Shown: in pieces, positions 35,315-43,877 of the stretch
Layout of the letters: the number at the start of each line of letters is the position of its first letter
Numbering within the stretch: the stretch's first letter is position 1
NCBI GenBank assembly: GCA_036502005.1
Contig: DASXZH010000072.1
Span: 1-52,477 of the forward strand
Origin: DASXZH01 sp036502005
GTDB lineage: Bacteria > Armatimonadota > Fimbriimonadia > Fimbriimonadales > Fimbriimonadaceae
DNA: 52,477 bases
Direction of reading: 5' to 3'
Translations under genes and position numbers: made by a program
The notes under the pieces: generated by a model
Seen by the model: only the letters and a program-made list of their open reading frames with translations
Told to the model about the DNA's origin: nothing
Databases searched by the model: none

Positions 35315-35349
35315 CCCAGCCAAAGCGACTTCGGTCGCGCAGGGCTGGG
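35315..35349. repeat. Stable two-stage hairpin downstream of the BNR-repeat gene
   Basis: CCCAGCC pairs with GGCTGGG, and inside it GCGAC-TTCG-GTCGC forms a second stem with a stable tetraloop. It lies 56 bp after the stop codon of the minus-strand gene at 35405. There is no U-tract, so it is more likely a palindromic repeat or an mRNA 3'-end stabiliser. Confidence 0.5.
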
Positions 35350-35404
35350 TTAAGGGACGCCCGATTCAGAAGGTCTGAAGGACCGCGACGGAAAACCTCT
35401 CCCC

Positions 35405-38400
35405 CTAGGATTTCATTAACGCCCGGATCTTCGCCACATCCGCATCCGCATAACCCTTCAGTACAGTCAAGGCCTTCCGGTAATCCTTCGTCGGTGCCGA
35501 CGGTGCCCCAGAAACCGCGCCTTCCAAACCGCCAAGCTTGCCCATGATCGAGCCCAAACTCAGCGAATCCTCAACCTCATTGGTGCCCATATCCGGCGTT
35601 CCACCCGCCCGGCGACGGCGTCCACGCCGACCGCCAATCAACTCTTGCATTTGAGCCCGCTGGGCCTCGGTTACGCCCTCTTTTCTCATCCAAGCTTGCG
35701 CATCCGTCATCACCTTCTGCAGAGACTCAATCTCGGCGCGTACAGTAAAACCGAACGTGAACTGTTCGCGTAAGTCTTCATCTGTTGCCGCAATGCGGGG
35801 ATCGCGCGAAACCTTCAACGGCACTTCGGCTACCTGGGTGCCATCCACGCTCATGGCGACTTTGTACATTCCAGGAGGCACCGAGGGTCCGCCGTCGCTG
35901 AGGTAGTGCAGATTCCAAACGAGCCGATGACCACCCTTGCCCGTTGGTAAAGGTAACTCATCATGCACCCAGTAGGCGGGGATATCGAGAGTCGAAAGAT
36001 CGGTATGGCGCGGCTTATCCGCGCTCGAAATCTTGCGAATCAGCTTGCCGCCCGAATCAGTAACAGTGAACTCAACCAATCTCGCATCGGACTGCAGATC
36101 GTAATAAAGATATGCTCCACGAGGCGGGTTCTTACCCTGAGGCTCTTCCGGAGGAAAGGGCGTTCCCTCATCGGAAGTGCCTCCGCCAAAGCCCGCCGCT
36201 CCCTGGACCAAAATGGTATCGGTTGGTTTGCAAAGCCATTGGTTGCTCTGGCGCAAAGGAGCAGGGTCGTCTAAAATCCAAAGCGCGCGGCCATGGGTGG
36301 CGATGATCATATCGTGATCCTGGAATACAATATCCCTGATCGAGGCGGCCGGTAAGTTAAGCTGCAGCGACTGCCAAGAGTTGCCCTCGTCAAATGAAAC
36401 GTAAACGCCTCTATCCGTTCCGGCGTAAAGCAGCCCCTTTCGATAGGGATCCTTTCGCACCACATTTACAAACTGATCGGTAGGAAGACCAAGCGCGCAA
36501 AGCTCCCAATGCTTTCCGCCGTCGTGGGTTCGATAGATGTAGGGATGGTTGTCATCCAGCCGGTGACGATCCACCGCCGCGTAGGCTGTGTCCTTGTCGA
36601 AATGGGAGGCATCGAGAATGCCTACCTTGCTCCAGGGGGTTAGCTCTTTGGGAGTCACATTTTCCCAATGAGCGCCTTCATCGCGCGTGAGCCAGATCAG
36701 CCCATCATCCGTTCCTGCCCAAATCTCACCCTTTTGAATCGGCGACGGCGCAAGTGAATAAACAACGCCGCGTCGGGGCAGGCCGATATTGTCTTCAATC
36801 GTTGCCGGGTCCAAAGTTTCCGGCACATCATTCTTTCCTCGGGTCAGATCCGGGCTGATCACCTTCCAAGACGAGCCCCCGTCGTCGGATCGGAAAATCT
36901 TCTGGTGGGCCGTGTAAAGCACGTGCGGATCTGCTTGCGAAAAGATTGTTGGCAACGTCCACGTGCTGCGCCAAACCATGGTGGCCGGGTCGCCCTCATC
37001 GGCTATGGGGTTTGCCATAGTGGGATCAACCCCTTGGATCCAGCCGGTATCGAGTTGCTCCTTCGAAGCAACTTCGCCAAAAATGGTGCCTGGGTGAAGC
37101 GGATCAGGGGCGATCATGTTGCTTTCGCCGCCCGCATTTATCGGCCGCCAGTCCATCGAACTCAAGCCGGTGTGAATGCTTCGGCTGGGCCCTGCCATCG
37201 AGCCCGAATCCTGCTGGGAGCCGTAAACCCAATACGGAAATCGGTTATCGGCGGACACGTGATAGAACTGGCCGGTGGGCTGGTTGTACCAAGAACTCCA
37301 CGTTTTAGCGCCATCCACACTAATGACAACTCCCTGGTCGCTGCCCAAAATCATGCGCTTGGGATCGTTGGGTTCGATCCACATCGTGTGGTAGTCATCG
37401 CCGCCGGGAGCGCCCTTAATGGGAATAAACGACTTTCCGGCATCAGTGGAGCGGTAAGTCGAAGTGCTCATTACGTAAACCGTGTTCGGATCCTTCGGGT
37501 CCGCCGTGATGCCCGCGAAATACCATCCGCGAATCCAAACTCGCTGTTCGCCGTCAGTGTATTTCCAGTTGGCGCCGCCATCATCCGATCGGTAAATGCC
37601 GCCATCTTTGGGGTTGTTCGTATCTACAAAGGCGTAAACGCGGTTGTGGCTTGCGGGCGAGACAGCAATGCCAATGCGGCCAACAAATGCCGGGAATCCG
37701 CCGCCAGTGAGTTGGCTCCAGGTAGCGCCGCCGTCCACCGACTTGAACAGTCCGCCGCCTGGGCCGTTGCTTGGCGGATAGGTGTTCCAGGGTGGGCGCC
37801 GGGTCTGCCACATGCTGGCATAGATCACATTTGTGTTGGCGGGATCCATGGCAAGGTCGATCGCACCAACGTCCGGGCTCCTGTAAAGAACTTTGAGCCA
37901 GCTTCGCCCACCATCGGTGGATCTAAAGACGCCGCGTTCCTCGTTAGGGCCGTATTGGTGGCCGAGGGCGGCCACGTAAACGATATTCGCATTGTTGGGA
38001 TCGACCAGGATTTTGCCGATCTGGCGCGTATCTTCCAAGCCGATGTGCTCCCAAGTCTTGCCGGCATCGCGGCTGACATACATGCCGATGCCCTGCTGGA
38101 TGTCGGAGCGCATGTCTGCTTCGCCGGTGCCGACGTAAATCACGTTTGGGTCGCTCGGCGCGACGGCGATGGCGCCAATTGAAGCTATTGGCTGATCATC
38201 AAAAATGGGGGTCCAGGTGCGTCCCGCGTTCTCCGTTTCCCACACTCCGCCGCCAACCGCGCCGAAGTAGAACTTTTCCGGCTGGCCGGGTACGCCAGCA
38301 ACGGCAAGCGCCCGTCCACCGCGGAATGGTCCTATTAGGCGGTAATTCAGCCCACCGAAGTGCGAAGGGGCTTTAACGCTAGTGGGAAGGCTCTGGCTAA

Positions 38401-38455
38401 AGCAGCTAGATGCTAAGAAAGCCAAGCCAAGTGTTGCGAGTTTACGCAGATGCAT
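35405..38455 (-). CDS. Secreted BNR/VPS10-type beta-propeller protein
   Basis: The 1016-aa protein has a signal peptide (LGLAFLASSCFSQS; the Cys might be lipidated). A long series of sialidase-like Asp-box repeats follows (SxDxGxTW: ENAGRTWTPI, SRDAGKTWEHIG, STDGGRSWLKV, SVDGGATWSQL and more, residues about 75-720), building two seven-bladed propellers as in sortilin/VPS10-like exported proteins. The C-terminal third has a Fn3-like segment and a helical end. This family is often labelled glycosyl hydrolase, but no catalytic residues can be pointed to. The long open frame on the opposite strand (36905-38182) is a shadow. Confidence 0.85.
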   Translation of the reverse strand: MHLRKLATLGLAFLASSCFSQSLPTSVKAPSHFGGLNYRLIGPFRGGRALAVAGVPGQPEKFYFGAVGGGVWETENAGRTWTPIFDDQPIASIGAIAVAPSDPNVIYVGTGEADMRSDIQQGIGMYVSRDAGKTWEHIGLEDTRQIGKILVDPNNANIVYVAALGHQYGPNEERGVFRSTDGGRSWLKVLYRSPDVGAIDLAMDPANTNVIYASMWQTRRPPWNTYPPSNGPGGGLFKSVDGGATWSQLTGGGFPAFVGRIGIAVSPASHNRVYAFVDTNNPKDGGIYRSDDGGANWKYTDGEQRVWIRGWYFAGITADPKDPNTVYVMSTSTYRSTDAGKSFIPIKGAPGGDDYHTMWIEPNDPKRMILGSDQGVVISVDGAKTWSSWYNQPTGQFYHVSADNRFPYWVYGSQQDSGSMAGPSRSIHTGLSSMDWRPINAGGESNMIAPDPLHPGTIFGEVASKEQLDTGWIQGVDPTMANPIADEGDPATMVWRSTWTLPTIFSQADPHVLYTAHQKIFRSDDGGSSWKVISPDLTRGKNDVPETLDPATIEDNIGLPRRGVVYSLAPSPIQKGEIWAGTDDGLIWLTRDEGAHWENVTPKELTPWSKVGILDASHFDKDTAYAAVDRHRLDDNHPYIYRTHDGGKHWELCALGLPTDQFVNVVRKDPYRKGLLYAGTDRGVYVSFDEGNSWQSLQLNLPAASIRDIVFQDHDMIIATHGRALWILDDPAPLRQSNQWLCKPTDTILVQGAAGFGGGTSDEGTPFPPEEPQGKNPPRGAYLYYDLQSDARLVEFTVTDSGGKLIRKISSADKPRHTDLSTLDIPAYWVHDELPLPTGKGGHRLVWNLHYLSDGGPSVPPGMYKVAMSVDGTQVAEVPLKVSRDPRIAATDEDLREQFTFGFTVRAEIESLQKVMTDAQAWMRKEGVTEAQRAQMQELIGGRRGRRRRAGGTPDMGTNEVEDSLSLGSIMGKLGGLEGAVSGAPSAPTKDYRKALTVLKGYADADVAKIRALMKS

Positions 38456-38786
38456 GTCGCCAAATTACCATGCACGGCGGAAATGTCTTGTGTGTTGTGT
38501 CTTGTGTGTTGCGGGAACCGGGGGGCGGTGGACCAGCCGTTTTGAAAGCACGATCAAATTTTCTGTTGCAATAGAAGTCTGCACAGCCAAGACATAAACA
38601 CAAGGCACAAGACATTCGCGCAAAACGGGTTCCGCGAATGAGCAGCCCGTCGCTAACATCCTCCCAATTGTTTTTGCGACAATTCCCGCCTTCGTAAAAA
38701 AGGGGTTGGACGTCTTGTAACATGAGGGGTAACCTGAATCGTACAGCCATTAAGACTTAACAAAGTCTGGCTCGATAAAATCAATC
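38456..38786. other. Intergenic region with an inverted pair of heptamer arrays
   Basis: 38484-38511 is TGTCTTG-TGTGTTG repeated exactly twice (7-bp units in a 14-bp period). 38588-38614 carries the complementary units CAAGACA, CAAGGCA and CAAGACA. The arrays face each other across about 76 bp. The region separates the divergent BNR gene and ftsE, so it must also contain both promoters; none was confidently recognised. Confidence 0.7.
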
Positions 38787-39593
38787 TTGAGTTCTCCCAG
38801 CGACGCCAACTATATCGTTTTTGACAAAATCGAAGTTCGTTACAACGAATTCGTGACCGCCCTCAAAGGTGTAAGCCTTAACATTAGCCGCGGCGAATTC
38901 TGCTTTTTTGTCGGAAAAACGGGAAGCGGAAAAAGCTCCCTTCTCAAAATAATCACTCGAGAAGTGAGCCATACTTCGGGCAAGGCGACCTGGAACGGAA
39001 ACGACCTAAACGTTCCCGGAAAAGAGATCCCCGCCCTTCGCCGCCAGATGGGAATCGTCCCCCAAGACTTCGCCCTCCTCCCAAGAAAAAGAGTTTGGGA
39101 AAACGTCGCCTATGCCATGCGCGCCGTTGGAGCCACGAGAAAAGAAGCCAGAAGGAAAGTCGCCCAGATTTTAGAAGTAGTTAACATAGGCCATCGAGCC
39201 GACGCCTTCCCGCATGAACTGAGCGGAGGCGAGCAGCAGAGAGTTGCTATTGGCCGCGCGCTTATCAACCATCCCGAATTGCTTATCGCCGACGAACCTA
39301 CAGGCAACCTGGACCCCGAGCATAGCTGGGAGATCATGGAGCTTCTCCGCCAGTTGAACCTGCGCGGAACCACCGTGCTGGTGGCCAGCCACGATGTGAT
39401 GGTCGTCGAGCGAATGGGCTGCCGAACAATCACCATGGACAACGGCAACATCGTTTCCGATACCCACCCCGAAAACATTTCCGGCATCTTCCAAAACGCA
39501 CTCGATTTCAACGCTGCCCCGACCGTAAGCCCGAGCTATGCGGAAATCTCGCGCAATGCCTGGGCAGAGCAAATGGAAGAAGTAGATGCTTGA
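38787..39593 (+). CDS. ftsE: Cell division ATP-binding protein FtsE
   Basis: FtsE is the ATPase of the FtsEX complex that controls peptidoglycan hydrolysis at the septum. The 268-aa protein has Walker A GKTGSGKSS, Q-loop IVPQDFALLP, signature LSGGEQQRVAIGRAL, Walker B LLIADEPTG and the switch His in VASHDVM. It carries about 40 more C-terminal residues than Escherichia coli FtsE. The start is TTG at 38787. It overlaps ftsX by 8 bp, forming a three-gene unit with the M23 hydrolase gene. Confidence 0.95.
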   Translation: MSSPSDANYIVFDKIEVRYNEFVTALKGVSLNISRGEFCFFVGKTGSGKSSLLKIITREVSHTSGKATWNGNDLNVPGKEIPALRRQMGIVPQDFALLPRKRVWENVAYAMRAVGATRKEARRKVAQILEVVNIGHRADAFPHELSGGEQQRVAIGRALINHPELLIADEPTGNLDPEHSWEIMELLRQLNLRGTTVLVASHDVMVVERMGCRTITMDNGNIVSDTHPENISGIFQNALDFNAAPTVSPSYAEISRNAWAEQMEEVDA

Positions 39594-40476
39594 TCGAATC
39601 GAATTTCTCTTAACGGAGGCTCTGATTTCTCTAAGGAGAAATGGCCTAATGGCTTTTGCCGCCGTAACCACGGCTGCCGCCTCGCTCTTTTTGCTAGGTG
39701 GGCTCGGCTACGTTTATTTCCGAATCAACAACTTCACGACAAACGTGAGCGGCAAGTTCGAAATGAACGTTTACACCAAGATCGATTTGCCGAGAACGCA
39801 AGCTTTGGCCACCGCTGATAAGATTCGCGCGCTTGCCGGCGTAAAGACCGTCACTCTCATGCCAAAAGAGCAAGCCTGGAAGGAGTGGCAATCCAAGCTG
39901 GGGGTCAGTGGCGAAGGGTTAGATAACCCGTTGCCCGATACCCTCCATGTGACCCTCACCGATCCAAAAATGGCGGATGGCCTTGCTAACCAGATTCAGC
40001 TTATGCCAGAGGTGTACCAGCCTCACGGAATTGAATATTCGAAAGACGCCCAACGCATATTGGACCTTATGATGGTGGTCGTCAAGTGGCTTGGAGGGGC
40101 TTTGGGAGCTCTGCTGTTTGCCACGTCGGGGATTCTGATTTACAATGCCATTCGCCTAACCGTCATCGCCAGAAGGCGTGAAATTAGGATCATGCAGCTC
40201 GTCGGCGCATCCTATTTCACGATTTGGACTCCCTTCGTGATCGAAGGGATCATTCAAGGCGTGATCGGCGGCATCATCGCTGCGTTCCTGCTTTACGCGG
40301 CGCAAGTGGCATTTCAAGGCTTTATTAATGGGGTTACCGACCAGATTTCGGTGCCCGTCTTCCCACTTGGTCCAGTGGTCATCCTTCTAACAGCGGCGGG
40401 GGCAGCCTACGGGTTCGTATGCTCCTCGTTCGCGGTTCGAGAGCCATTGCGCCAAGGTGCGGGCTTCCAGCGTTGA
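39586..40476 (+). CDS. ftsX: Cell division protein FtsX
   Basis: FtsX is the membrane part of FtsEX. The 296-aa protein has a TM helix near residues 25-46 and an extracytoplasmic loop (about 47-160) that would bind the amidase activator. Three more TM helices follow (about 162-185, 210-240 and 262-285), separated by the ARRREIRIMQLVGAS motif of the FtsX permease family. It begins at the ATG overlapping ftsE and runs into the TTG start of the hydrolase gene by 4 bp. Confidence 0.95.
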   Translation: MLDRIEFLLTEALISLRRNGLMAFAAVTTAAASLFLLGGLGYVYFRINNFTTNVSGKFEMNVYTKIDLPRTQALATADKIRALAGVKTVTLMPKEQAWKEWQSKLGVSGEGLDNPLPDTLHVTLTDPKMADGLANQIQLMPEVYQPHGIEYSKDAQRILDLMMVVVKWLGGALGALLFATSGILIYNAIRLTVIARRREIRIMQLVGASYFTIWTPFVIEGIIQGVIGGIIAAFLLYAAQVAFQGFINGVTDQISVPVFPLGPVVILLTAAGAAYGFVCSSFAVREPLRQGAGFQR

Positions 40477-41612
40477 AGAAATGGGCGGCTTTAGCCGTAA
40501 TGCTCATGGTTCCTCTGCTCATTGCGGCAGGGCCAAAGCATCCCAAAAAGAGCCTTAAAGAACTCAAGAAACAGCATGCCGTAAAGGGTGCTCATCTTCA
40601 TGACCTGAAGGTAAAAGCTCATCATATTCATGCTGCCGCTGCCCATGTTCGGGGCGATATTTATAGCCTGGATGACAAGATTATCGAGCACGTGATGCGG
40701 ATCAACAAGATCCACGCGCGACTGGCTTTCAACAAAAAACGGGCGGTTATCCTCGAGAAGGAACTGCAGAAAGCGATTGTCGCCTTCAATGTGCGCAGCG
40801 ACCAGGCCAAAGCGAGGATCCGCGAGATGTTTATGCACGGCGATTCCACTCTGGCATCGGCCTTGGTTGGCAGTTCAAGCTTAGGGGATTTGTCCTCGCG
40901 TGAGTTTATTGTCTCCAGAATCGCGGAGCGCGACCGAGAGCTTTTTGAGGGTGTAAAAGAGAGCAAACTTGCCGTTACCAGGAAGAAAAGCGAGTGCGAC
41001 GCGCTCATTGTCCAGAACAAAAAAGACGAGGAAGAAGAAAAGACGGCCAAGGCGGAGCTCGAAGACGAGCGCCAGGATAAGGCGGACAATCTTCAGGAAC
41101 TAAAGGCCCAAGAAAGCGACGTTGAGCAGCAGATCCGCCAGGACGACGCAGACATGGCCAGGATGGAGTCTGACATTCAATCCTACGAGGCCGGCCCCGG
41201 CCGTTCCATGGGCGCCTTCCACGGCCGGTTTATGCCGCCCTGCTTTGGAGCTCGCCTTGCAAGTCCCTTTGGCATGCGCTTCCATCCGATTTTGCATCGA
41301 ATGCGTATGCATACGGGTCAAGATTTTGCCTGCGCCTACGGTACACCGATCCACTGCGCAGCAGACGGCATCGTGGTCACCACCCGTTATATGCATGGTT
41401 ACGGCAACGCGATCGTCGTCGATCATGGCGGAGGGTATGCGACCCTCTACGGCCACTGCTCGCGCATTATTTCTTCGCCCGGCCAGCGTGTGAGACGCGG
41501 CGAAACGATTGCACTGGTAGGGGCCACAGGGTTGGCAACGGGGCCCCACTGTCATTTTGAGATCCGTGTCAACGGTCGCCCAGTGAATCCGATGCCTTAT
41601 CTTCGGGGCTAG
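40473..41612 (+). CDS. EnvC-like M23 murein hydrolase activator
   Basis: The 379-aa protein starts at TTG 40473 (LKKWAALAVMLMVPLLIAAG, a signal peptide), overlapping the ftsX stop as TTGA. A long coiled-coil follows (about residues 25-230, with DEEEEKTAKAELEDERQDKA). The C-terminal M23/LytM domain keeps the zinc-site residues HTGQDFACAYG and PHCHFEIRVNG. Because both zinc motifs appear intact, it could be an active endopeptidase, unlike EnvC, which only activates amidases. Genetic linkage to ftsEX supports septal peptidoglycan work. Confidence 0.92.
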   Translation: MKKWAALAVMLMVPLLIAAGPKHPKKSLKELKKQHAVKGAHLHDLKVKAHHIHAAAAHVRGDIYSLDDKIIEHVMRINKIHARLAFNKKRAVILEKELQKAIVAFNVRSDQAKARIREMFMHGDSTLASALVGSSSLGDLSSREFIVSRIAERDRELFEGVKESKLAVTRKKSECDALIVQNKKDEEEEKTAKAELEDERQDKADNLQELKAQESDVEQQIRQDDADMARMESDIQSYEAGPGRSMGAFHGRFMPPCFGARLASPFGMRFHPILHRMRMHTGQDFACAYGTPIHCAADGIVVTTRYMHGYGNAIVVDHGGGYATLYGHCSRIISSPGQRVRRGETIALVGATGLATGPHCHFEIRVNGRPVNPMPYLRG

Positions 41613-41718
41613 TTTTTAGAGTGCGCGATTTATCCTATTCGGAGTGCGTGCGATTTATCGCCGCTTTAGACTTGGCCTTTCGCTCCCGATTTATCGGGCC
41701 CCGACGCTCTAGAACCTC
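41613..41718. repeat. Short repeats GCGATTTATC/CCCGATTTATCGGG
   Basis: GTGCGCGATTTATC, GTGCGTGCGATTTATC and the palindrome CCCGATTTATCGGG follow one another within about 75 bp downstream of the M23 hydrolase stop. They share a GCGATTTATC core. No gene and no U-tract are seen. Confidence 0.45.
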
Positions 41719-41834
41719 TAGTTAATCCGTAGGCCCGAAGGGTCGTTCTACCTACAGCCCATGGGTGAGCGGCTCTGGCCGTGAGCCCTGGGAAAGCCGC
41801 CACCTATCCTCCGTAGCCCTGAAAGGGCGTAATA
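41719..41834. repeat. Left inverted repeat of the Y1 transposase unit
   Basis: The roughly 115-bp sequence is the reverse complement of 42303-42419 with about 15 percent differences. It includes TAATCCGTAGGCCCGAAGGG, GCCCATGGGTGAGCGGCTC and CGTAGCCCTGAAAGGGCGTA, each itself partly palindromic. It abuts the transposase stop codon. Confidence 0.85.
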
Positions 41835-41838
41835 AAGC

Positions 41839-42291
41839 TCAGTCCCATAAGTATCGTTCATCAAATTCAATCCCGTTCTCAATCAGAAGTTGTAAGAACT
41901 CCTCCTTAAATGAAATGGTTTTGTGATGCTCTTCTTGGTTCTGAATATATTTGATTACTGGGCCGACGCCTCCCGGGCCAACTCCAAATGCTCCATAACC
42001 TGCTTGCCATGCAAAGTGATTACGATCTTTCCATTTGCCATTGATCCAGTTCGTAGAACCCGACTTCAGCTTTTCGACCACGAAGGCTGCGGAATGTTTT
42101 CTTGACAGTTGGATTAGGACATGAACATGGTCCTCGACCCCTCCAACTTGAAATGGTTTGCATTCAAGGTTTCTTAGGATGCCAATCATGTACGCATGGA
42201 GTTCCTCCCTCATATCTGTGGTTATTGCGGGATCTCGATATTTAGTGCTGAACGTAATATGCACAGGAATGTTTGATAGCGATTGAGGCAT
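41839..42291 (-). CDS. IS200/IS605-family Y1 (HUH) transposase, REP-associated type
   Basis: The 150-aa protein has the HUH motif in VEDHVHVLIQL and the catalytic Tyr in GPVIKYIQNQEEHH, with the typical start PQSLSNIPVHITFSTKYR. It has the size and order of a TnpA-like single-strand transposase. No TnpB/IscB partner is present. It is enclosed by about 115-bp inverted repeats made of palindromic pieces, as expected of elements whose enzyme recognises hairpins. The protein looks intact. Whether it moves itself or serves dispersed repeats is an inference. Confidence 0.9.
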   Translation of the reverse strand: MPQSLSNIPVHITFSTKYRDPAITTDMREELHAYMIGILRNLECKPFQVGGVEDHVHVLIQLSRKHSAAFVVEKLKSGSTNWINGKWKDRNHFAWQAGYGAFGVGPGGVGPVIKYIQNQEEHHKTISFKEEFLQLLIENGIEFDERYLWD

Positions 42292-42302
42292 GATTCCGAA
42301 AT

Positions 42303-42419
42303 ATTACGCCCTTACAGGGCTACGGAAATTATATGGCGACATTCCCAGGGCTCGCTGCCGGAGCCGCTCACCCATGGGCTATAGGAAGAACGACCCTTCG
42401 GGCCTACGGATTAACTATA
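42303..42419. repeat. Right inverted repeat of the Y1 transposase unit
   Basis: Partner of 41719-41834, beginning 12 bp upstream of the transposase start codon. The small palindromes CGCCCTTACAGGGC, GCCCATGGGT and CCCTTCGGGCC are retained, which matters because Y1 enzymes bind hairpins. Confidence 0.85.
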
Positions 42420-42537
42420 AGTTCATGAGCGTCAATTTCAAAGGTATGGAGCTTAGTCTCTAGTTGACGAAGATTTGTTGCCATCTCTACAGGCGAGCAA
42501 TCCGCCGCTTACAAAACAGTCGAAGATTAATGCTGGC

Positions 42538-42565
42538 AGAAACCCTAGAAACCAGAAACCTAGAG
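42538..42565. repeat. Degenerate heptamer array
   Basis: AGAAACC, CTAGAAA, CCAGAAA and CCTAGAG follow one another in a 7-bp rhythm just upstream of the start codon at 42583. This matches the 7-bp period of the other arrays in the window but is more degenerate. Confidence 0.45.
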
Positions 42566-42582
42566 CGGGTAGCTTACTTTCC

Positions 42583-43071
42583 ATGTTCAAGTTCTGTTCA
42601 GCTGCTGTCCTAGGCCTCGTCGCTTCACTCGCTCTTGCCTCCCCATCCCAACTCACAAAAGCCCAGATGGCCAAGATGAAGAAACTGGGAAGGGTGGTCG
42701 TCCCAACCTATATTCCCGCCGGTTTCAAGCTCAAGAAAGTCACTTTTGACCCAGGCGAATACGACTTAGAGTACACCGGCCCGCGCGGTGCGGACCTTCT
42801 GGTTCAAATGGCCTCCGATGGAATCGGCGACATTTCTCTAGGGAACAATGCAGACCCAAAAACCCTGAAAGAGACAACTCGAAAAGTTACTAACCCAGTG
42901 CTCGGAACGCAAGAGATGCAGGTCGACATAGCCAAAGACGACCGGGAGTTTGCCGTTAACTGGATAGACCTAGGAGACAAGGCGAAACCGAGGTTTCTCT
43001 CCATCATCGGTTCCTCAATGAACGCCGATCTCGGTGCCAAGGTGTGGAAAGGATTACGATTTCTAAAGTAA
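42583..43071 (+). CDS. Small secreted protein, tandem paralog 1
   Basis: The start ATG at 42583 gives MFKFCSAAVLGLVASLALA, a signal peptide. The upstream extension of the frame lies in repeat DNA. The mature part has KKLGRVVVPTYIPAGFKLKK, a DLEYTGPRGADLLVQMAS strand pair, GIGDISLGNNAD and WIDLGDKAKPRFLSIIG. It aligns along its length with the next gene. The VPTYIPAGF type motif recalls DUF4367-like exported domains, but function is unknown. Spacing to the next gene is 15 bp, so the two are probably co-transcribed. Confidence 0.75.
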   Translation: MFKFCSAAVLGLVASLALASPSQLTKAQMAKMKKLGRVVVPTYIPAGFKLKKVTFDPGEYDLEYTGPRGADLLVQMASDGIGDISLGNNADPKTLKETTRKVTNPVLGTQEMQVDIAKDDREFAVNWIDLGDKAKPRFLSIIGSSMNADLGAKVWKGLRFLK

Positions 43072-43086
43072 AAACGTCTAATTCCC

Positions 43087-43578
43087 ATGGGCAAGACATG
43101 CACCACTCTACTAGCCAGCCTGATCGCCGCATGCGCGCTCGCTTCCCCTTCCGGACTCACGCCCACCCAAATAGCAAGTCTCAAAAAGGCGGGCAAGGTT
43201 GTTATTCCAACCTTCATACCGGAGGGCTTTAAGGTCGTCTTGTGTTCAGCATTTCCTGGCTCCTACACCATCCAATATAGGGGCCCGGAACCTGGCGTCG
43301 AGCTCACAATCGAAATGGCTTCGCAGGGAATCGGCGATATCGTTCTCGGTGGCGATGCGGACAAGAAGACGCTAAAGGCTTCCAAGGGAAAAGTCTCCAA
43401 CGTCACCTTCGGCAAGCGGGATCTCTATGTCGCAACCGCGAAAAACTATATGGCATTTTCCACCAGCTGGGTTGATTTAGGTAAGAAAGCGAAGCCAAGG
43501 TTCTTTTGCATCATCGGCCACCAGATCGATCCCATTATCGGCGCGAAGATATATCAAGGCCTCAAATACTTGAATTAG
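43087..43578 (+). CDS. Small secreted protein, tandem paralog 2
   Basis: The 163-aa protein has a signal peptide (TTLLASLIAACALASP) and repeats the layout of its upstream paralog: KKAGKVVIPTFIPEGFKV, then YRGPEPGVELTIEMAS, GIGDIVLGGDADKKTLK and WVDLGKKAKPRFFCIIG. The pair clearly arose by tandem duplication and has since diverged. It is the last gene before the c-di-AMP riboswitch, from which it is separated by about 150 bp, so it is unlikely to be under riboswitch control. Confidence 0.75.
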   Translation: MGKTCTTLLASLIAACALASPSGLTPTQIASLKKAGKVVIPTFIPEGFKVVLCSAFPGSYTIQYRGPEPGVELTIEMASQGIGDIVLGGDADKKTLKASKGKVSNVTFGKRDLYVATAKNYMAFSTSWVDLGKKAKPRFFCIIGHQIDPIIGAKIYQGLKYLN

Positions 43579-43730
43579 TAAAAGCTGAAACGTTCCAGCG
43601 CTAGCAACTTTTACAATTGTGGAAAAAAACTCGCAATCAATCGAAAATTGAGCATCGAATTCCCGGTGCTCTGCCGTATCATCAAGTGTTGGAAGAGTTT
43701 AGTGACTCTTTGAATTGACCAAAGCCAAAT

Positions 43731-43842
43731 GCCACTTCTAACAAGAGTGGCTACGGGGGACCCGAGTTTTGGGGTGAATCTCTAGCGATAGAGTAGGGTG
43801 GTTTCTGGCCCGAACCCGTCAGCTAACCTCGTCGGCGTATGC
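43731..43842 (+). promoter_or_regulatory. c-di-AMP riboswitch (ydaO/yuaA class)
   Basis: The highly conserved aptamer words occur in the right order and spacing: CGGGGGACCC (43754-43763), GGGGTGAATC (43771-43780), GAGTAGGGT, and CCGAACCCGTCAGCTAACCT (43810-43829) followed by CGTCGGCGT. The stem GCCACT/AGTGGC (43731-43751) precedes them. This combination is characteristic of the ydaO-yuaA class that binds cyclic di-AMP. The aptamer is on the plus strand and ends about 36 bp before the start codon of the small gene at 43878. The assignment is from remembered consensus and needs a covariance-model search. Confidence 0.93.
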
Positions 43843-43847
43843 AGGAA

Positions 43848-43871
43848 CCAGGCCCTTTGGCCTGGAGGAGG
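43848..43871 (+). promoter_or_regulatory. Riboswitch expression-platform hairpin next to a strong ribosome site
   Basis: CCAGGCC-CTTT-GGCCTGG (43848-43865) forms a 7-bp stem whose last two bases run into the AGGAGG ribosome-binding site (43866-43871), six bases from the ATG. No U-tract follows, so control by blocking translation is more likely than termination. The direction of control cannot be told by eye. Confidence 0.6.
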
Positions 43872-43877
43872 TTGTGA

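Noticed and set aside
36905..38182. 425-aa open frame on the plus strand
   Set aside because: It lies antisense within the BNR-repeat gene, whose Asp-box repeats are unmistakable; the frame is a GC-bias shadow with no recognisable domain.
41613..41718. Terminator after the M23 hydrolase gene
   Set aside because: Palindromic words are present, but there is no stem followed by a U-tract; they look like repeats.
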